Shown one piece after another: positions 62,674-64,000 of a stretch of 64,000 nt of DNA. How positions within the stretch are numbered: position 1 is the first letter of the stretch; each line of letters opens with the position of its first letter. The notes beneath the pieces are model-generated. The model worked only from the letters and a program-made list of their open reading frames with translations. It was not told the origin of the DNA and did not search any database. The DNA is from Chryseobacterium sp. GTDB taxonomy: Bacteria; Bacteroidota; Bacteroidia; Flavobacteriales; Weeksellaceae. The stretch is from assembly GCF_019236175.1 (NCBI RefSeq), contig NZ_JAFAJM010000004.1, positions 1-64,000 on the forward strand. Direction: 5' to 3'. Made by a program: the position numbers and the translations under genes.

Positions 62674-62706
62674 AAAACCATAAGCTCCTTTGAGTTTATG
62701 GTTTTG
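62674..62706. terminator. Bidirectional terminator between MarR and esterase genes
   Basis: AAAACCATAA / TTATGGTTTT with an inner CTC/GAG pair block. It lies between two convergent genes. Confidence 0.7.
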
Positions 62707-62734
62707 ATGATTTTATGTAACTTATTATTCCGGA

Positions 62735-63790
62735 TTACCTGTTCTTTGGATAAAGCCGGCTTTTAAGATTGATAAAATAGTTTTCTGCATTTTTAAAATC
62801 ATTGCTTTTCATAAACTTAATGACTACATTCAGATAGGTTTCCGAAGGGTTAAATCCGACACCCAGCTTTTCTGAAAATAGGTTATATTCTTTTTCCAGC
62901 AGCTGAGGTTCTTTTGCCAGTTGTTTTATATTTGTTCTGAAGCCTTTATATACAAATTTCAGCGCCTCGTAGTTAGCAGGATAAGAGACTGTACCGTGAA
63001 CTTCCCCTTCAAAGAAACGATGTTTATAATTCAGTGAGCCGTTTTTCTCTACAATCTCTTTGAATTCTTCAATAGCCTGTGTCATATCGGAATTCCAGTT
63101 TTTCTGCTGTTCTTCATTATCTGCCTGGGAAACATAAAGAGAGGTATGAGCCGGAAATTTCTTATTCTTTTCCAAAAAATCTTTTGTTCTTGAAATGGTT
63201 ACTTTCTGGTCCCACCATAAACTTGGATCATTGGCGACATAGGCATTAAAATAATCAGGATGGGCAAGGAAAGTATTGATTGCAAATAAACCTCCGAAAG
63301 AATGTCCTACCAGGACAGAGTAAGCCTGCGTCCTGTAGTTTTTATGGATAAAAGGCTTAAGCTCTTCCTGTAGAAACCTGGTAAAATTCTCACTTCCGCC
63401 GCTATCTGCAAAAAGAATCACATTAGGATTTACCGGACTTTTCTTCTGTGATTTCGTGGGAGTAAGATCTCTGGTACGTTCTGTATTTTTGATTCCTACC
63501 ACGATGGATTCCGGAATATCTGCGTAAGGAGTTCTGGCGAGAAAATCTGCCATACCTGCATAGTACTCAAAGTTGATTTCTCCGTCTAATAAATAGATAA
63601 CCGGGTATTGTGCAGGATTAATGCTCTTGTCATCATATGTTTTAGGGAGATGAATCCAGATCTCCCTGTTTTCATTTAAAATTGTTGAAAACAAAGTCAG
63701 CTTCTCTCCTATTACTACTTTATCCTGAGCTTTACCGAATGTACATGATAAAAATACGGAGAGATATAAAAATTTAAACCAGTTGTTCAT
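62735..63790 (-). CDS. Secreted esterase of the IroE/Fes type (alpha/beta hydrolase)
   Basis: A 351-aa protein with a signal peptide (about 1-20). The esterase-D/Fes-like fold shows YPVIYLLDGEINF, then VLVGHSFGGLFA with the nucleophile Ser, NDPSLWWDQ and GEVHGTVSYP (catalytic His). Members hydrolyse siderophore or other esters in the periplasm. The start overlaps the end of a PepSY membrane-protein gene by 17 bases. Together these suggest siderophore handling, but the substrate is inferred. Confidence 0.87.
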   Translation of the reverse strand: MNNWFKFLYLSVFLSCTFGKAQDKVVIGEKLTLFSTILNENREIWIHLPKTYDDKSINPAQYPVIYLLDGEINFEYYAGMADFLARTPYADIPESIVVGIKNTERTRDLTPTKSQKKSPVNPNVILFADSGGSENFTRFLQEELKPFIHKNYRTQAYSVLVGHSFGGLFAINTFLAHPDYFNAYVANDPSLWWDQKVTISRTKDFLEKNKKFPAHTSLYVSQADNEEQQKNWNSDMTQAIEEFKEIVEKNGSLNYKHRFFEGEVHGTVSYPANYEALKFVYKGFRTNIKQLAKEPQLLEKEYNLFSEKLGVGFNPSETYLNVVIKFMKSNDFKNAENYFINLKSRLYPKNR

Positions 63791-64000
63791 AATGTTCTTT
63801 TCTATGTTGATGAATATTTTTGATTTCTTTATTTTTTTTCGGTGATTTGTTTCTTCTTCCCCACCAGATCAGGAAGCCCGTAACCGGAAGACTTGTACAG
63901 ATAAGCCCTACTATGAAAGTGAATATTTTACCAAACATTCCGCCCCAATAGCCTACATGCAGATCAAAATTCATATGCTCAATTACTTCATGCATCAATA
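63774..64000 (-). CDS. PepSY-associated membrane protein, C-terminal part
   Basis: The last about 75 residues of a protein cut by the right edge. Visible: DLHVGYWGGMFGKIFTFIVGL, then LPVTGFLIWWGRRNK, the usual final helix of PepSY transmembrane-helix proteins, followed by a Lys/His-rich tail. These proteins often sit next to siderophore receptors and may reduce or help release iron. Overlaps the esterase start by 17 bases, so they are coupled. Confidence 0.8.
   Translation of the reverse strand, partial: LMHEVIEHMNFDLHVGYWGGMFGKIFTFIVGLICTSLPVTGFLIWWGRRNKSPKKNKEIKNIHQHRKEHYEQLV

Noticed and set aside
1-64000. CRISPR arrays, transposases, integrases
   Set aside because: No regularly spaced repeats or recombinase motifs were found on reading the sequence.

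Overview
The window looks like chromosomal DNA from a Chryseobacterium-like member of the Flavobacteriales (Bacteroidota). The evidence is AT-rich DNA, paired SusC/SusD and TonB receptor/DUF4249 loci, and several families common in Bacteroidota: DUF2723, DUF2911, S41 lipoproteins, and short lipoprotein signals ending in a serine-rich stretch plus Cys. No prophage, integrase, transposase or CRISPR array was seen. Genus is an inference; no 16S or marker comparison was possible.

Layout. 1-5.2 kb: the 5' end of a DUF2723 protein, an atypical SDR, RidA, two divergent Crp-fold regulators, an alpha/beta hydrolase and a TlpA-type thioredoxin. 5.2-7.0 kb: a serine hydrolase with TPRs whose signal peptide starts upstream of any ATG. 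7.3-11 kb: a TonB receptor with its DUF4249 lipoprotein, and a VOC protein. 11-17 kb: a three-gene unit of type I phosphodiesterase, SusC and SusD. 17-21.4 kb: an alpha/beta hydrolase lipoprotein, an ACT protein and a histidine kinase/NarL-type regulator pair.

21.8-37.7 kb is the outstanding region: one minus-strand unit of four genes with tight junctions. In transcription order they encode a 1070-aa protein ending in a metzincin zinc site, a 318-aa secreted protein, a 2281-aa beta-rich protein and a 1617-aa protein with fibronectin-like C-terminal domains. I recognise no pathway for them. Base composition changes inside the 2281-aa gene. A perfect terminator follows the unit. Next come a 1.1-kb gene-poor stretch that seems to hold a decayed gene, then a vWA/AAA+ (MoxR/Mg-chelatase-like) pair on the plus strand.

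41.6-51.4 kb: an AraC regulator, a lipoprotein agmatine-deiminase-like enzyme, a cell-surface protein with an endosialidase-type chaperone tail, an FAD monooxygenase with a Crp regulator, tRNA-Ser(TGA), a VOC protein, trxB and holA. 51.4-56.6 kb: an HsdR-N-like nuclease-fold protein, a His-rich secreted protein, a HAD phosphatase, a beta-barrel/S41 peptidase pair and a dienelactone hydrolase. 56.7-64 kb: a PEGA-like lipoprotein, then a six-gene minus unit (Ogt, PEP-mutase-like, Ada, DUF2911, GNAT, cupin) devoted partly to alkylation repair. Divergent from it is a SRPBCC-EVE-MarR unit with a 16-bp palindrome in the shared promoter region. An esterase and the end of a PepSY membrane protein close the window.
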